This document shows, piece by piece, positions 58,307 through 60,000 of a stretch of 60,000 bases of DNA. Under the pieces are notes generated by a model that saw nothing but the letters and a program-made list of their open reading frames with translations, was not told the origin of the DNA and did not search any database. The stretch's first letter is position 1, and each line of letters opens with the position of its first letter. Source of the DNA: Tubiluchus corallicola (lineage: Eukaryota; Priapulida; Priapulimorpha; Priapulimorphida; Tubiluchidae); the NCBI GenBank assembly GCA_030141605.1, contig JAQGDQ010000003.1, positions 1,509,501 to 1,569,500 on the forward strand, written 5' to 3'. The position numbers were made by a program, and so were the translations under genes.

Positions 58307-60000
58307 CTTGACAATAAAAAATTTAGAATGATTGCATTTTCCATTATACAGTATTCGCATAACACTATTTATATAGTCTAGCATAACACAGCTTAGCAGC
58401 TTAGAGCTAGTTGTGAAACTTGAGAGCAGTTTATCACTGGTTGTCCATGTTAAGCATTACAATGTTGCACCTCTGATTAACCTGGTGACTTTATGGTTAG
58501 TGCTCTTATTTGACACCAAATGATGCCATGGTTAATTTGAGAAACAAGAGAGCCCATTTAGTTCAGTAAACTCTCGTGAGATATTTATAAACTGTCTAAT
58601 AGCTTAATAGCTTGAGTTATATCCACTTTAGTTAAAGACAAAAAATATTTCCTTCAAAACATATAAAACTTGATTGAGCTAGAAAATAGTTTAAATTTGC
58701 TAAAGCTACCATGAATATACCATTACTAATAGTGTGCCCATCAATACAATCACTGCTGTTCAAAACAAGTATCAGCAGTTGACAAATTTGGTGACGCAAT
58801 TTTCTTAAAGGGAAAGCAAGCCTCTCGGGAAGCTGAATCTAATTGATAGAAATGCTTTAAAGTTCAGCAACAAAATTGTGTAATTAGTACAATCAATTTA
58901 AAGTCACGATCACCTCACGCTTGGGCAAGCCCATTTTTAATGAAAAATGACATTAACCAGTTACCACAACATAAACACTTATCCTGCTAAGTGTATGAGC
59001 AAACTTTTTGCACTGTTGCAGTTATTATTATCAACTACAGGCAATCGAAAACATCAAATGAGAGATTATTAATACTATTTTTTGCTTTTTAATTAATTCC
59101 GTTCAACACTACGTAATGAAAAACAGTTACCAATAATAATATAATAGTCTCCAACTCGGCTAGTTAATGTAGAAAAAAACAAAATAATTATTTTAACAAG
59201 CTAAAACTCAACTCTATAAAGCTAAGTAATCTGCTAGGCAGAAACCGGCAAAACTCCTTGCTTAATTATAATTATATAACTTGTAGGACACACGTTTTGA
59301 GGTATAACCCTGTGGATTAAAAATATGTAAGCACTTTAAAGTTTTTACTAATTGATCAGATGACTAGTTTTTAATATAAGCACAATCAACAAAAAGACTT
59401 AATCAGGTAGAGAAGCCGAATTTCTGAGTGAACAGCAGAAGTTTTGTTACACATGCCTTCATGCCGTCTGCTAGCTTATGTCATTCTTTTCCCAAAACTG
59501 CATACAGCGAGGTTCATTTGGTGGGCAATAAGAATGATTTAATTTCTTTTGCATTTTTAAGCAAGTACGTTAGGCCAAGGTTATAATTTCAAAATTGTAT
59601 ATTGTACATATTAGTGTATATCAAATTATAATGAATGTTGTTAACAGTGCATGGTCATGCCATGCTGGTGCTGTCCAAACTGCAGTCATACTCTACATTT
59701 GCATTACAATTGTCAACTAGCCTGTTTCGAAACAATGACCAACAAGAATGGTTGCAGTGTAGCTAGTGCTCTGTTGATTTTTTGTTATAAAAACAGAAGT
59801 GTTCCGAATGCCTGTCACAGTAATGCAAAACAGTGACACCGATTAAAGTGACAAGAAACAACAAATGAAAACAGCAGAAAGCTGCCTAGAGAAACAAGAA
59901 GACAACAAATAAAAAATGCTATTTATAAAGGCCTTTGACCATGGTATGTATTAGCACCCATGATTGGACGAAAATGAGCTGATATGTCTATAATGATTTC
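58307..60000. other. Region upstream of the second ADI1 terminal exon
   Basis: Probably the last intron of the second ADI1 copy. I looked for counterparts of exons 1-3 (the DEHLHP and YHRF segments) and found none. Short frames, such as 59651-59836, show no family resemblance. Confidence 0.45.

Overview
The window is nuclear DNA of an animal, AT-rich and dense in introns. It has GT-AG introns of roughly 100 to 4000 bases, many simple repeats, and TA- and TTAA-targeted DNA transposons. The gene content (a sushi/HYR/EGF/pentraxin receptor, RMI1, MIC13 and ADI1) is metazoan. Compact introns and the lectin-bearing domain mix suggest a marine invertebrate, but I cannot name the phylum. Because coding sequence is split into short exons, I rebuilt the genes exon by exon from splice sites, reading-frame phase and family motifs.

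Layout. (1) 1-30405, plus strand: the last 43 exons of a very large SVEP1/polydom-like protein that is open at its 5' end. In order it has sushi domains, HYR pairs, an unnamed module, cysteine-rich GCC2/GCC3 repeats, PAN/apple, SUEL-type lectin, 14 EGFs, a pentraxin-like LamG, a second HYR-sushi-module-GCC2 block, a Thr-rich stalk, two EGFs, a transmembrane helix and a tyrosine-rich tail. A TTAA-flanked piggyBac-like element lies in intron 15 and a tandem array of about 145-bp units in intron 42. (2) 33230-43597, plus strand: RMI1, 14 coding exons and 731 residues, with two tandem C-terminal OB folds and a dead mariner transposon in an intron. (3) 50822-44275, minus strand: MIC13 (QIL1), four exons with a very short first exon. 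A decayed LINE occupies intron 1, and a pogo-like element is nested inside that LINE. (4) 54267-52172, minus strand: ADI1, four exons and 181 residues, complete. (5) 58306-58193, minus strand: the terminal exon of a second ADI1 copy, whose other exons must lie beyond the right edge.

The genes share no obvious pathway. The first makes an adhesion or receptor-type membrane protein. RMI1 works in the BLM-TOP3A dissolvasome, MIC13 in mitochondrial crista junctions and ADI1 in methionine salvage. RMI1 and MIC13 converge with stop codons 677 bases apart. The points most worth a second look are the repeated unnamed module and membrane anchoring of the SVEP1-like protein, its possible intron-encoded GPI-type tail, the doubled RMI1 OB fold, and the nested transposons.
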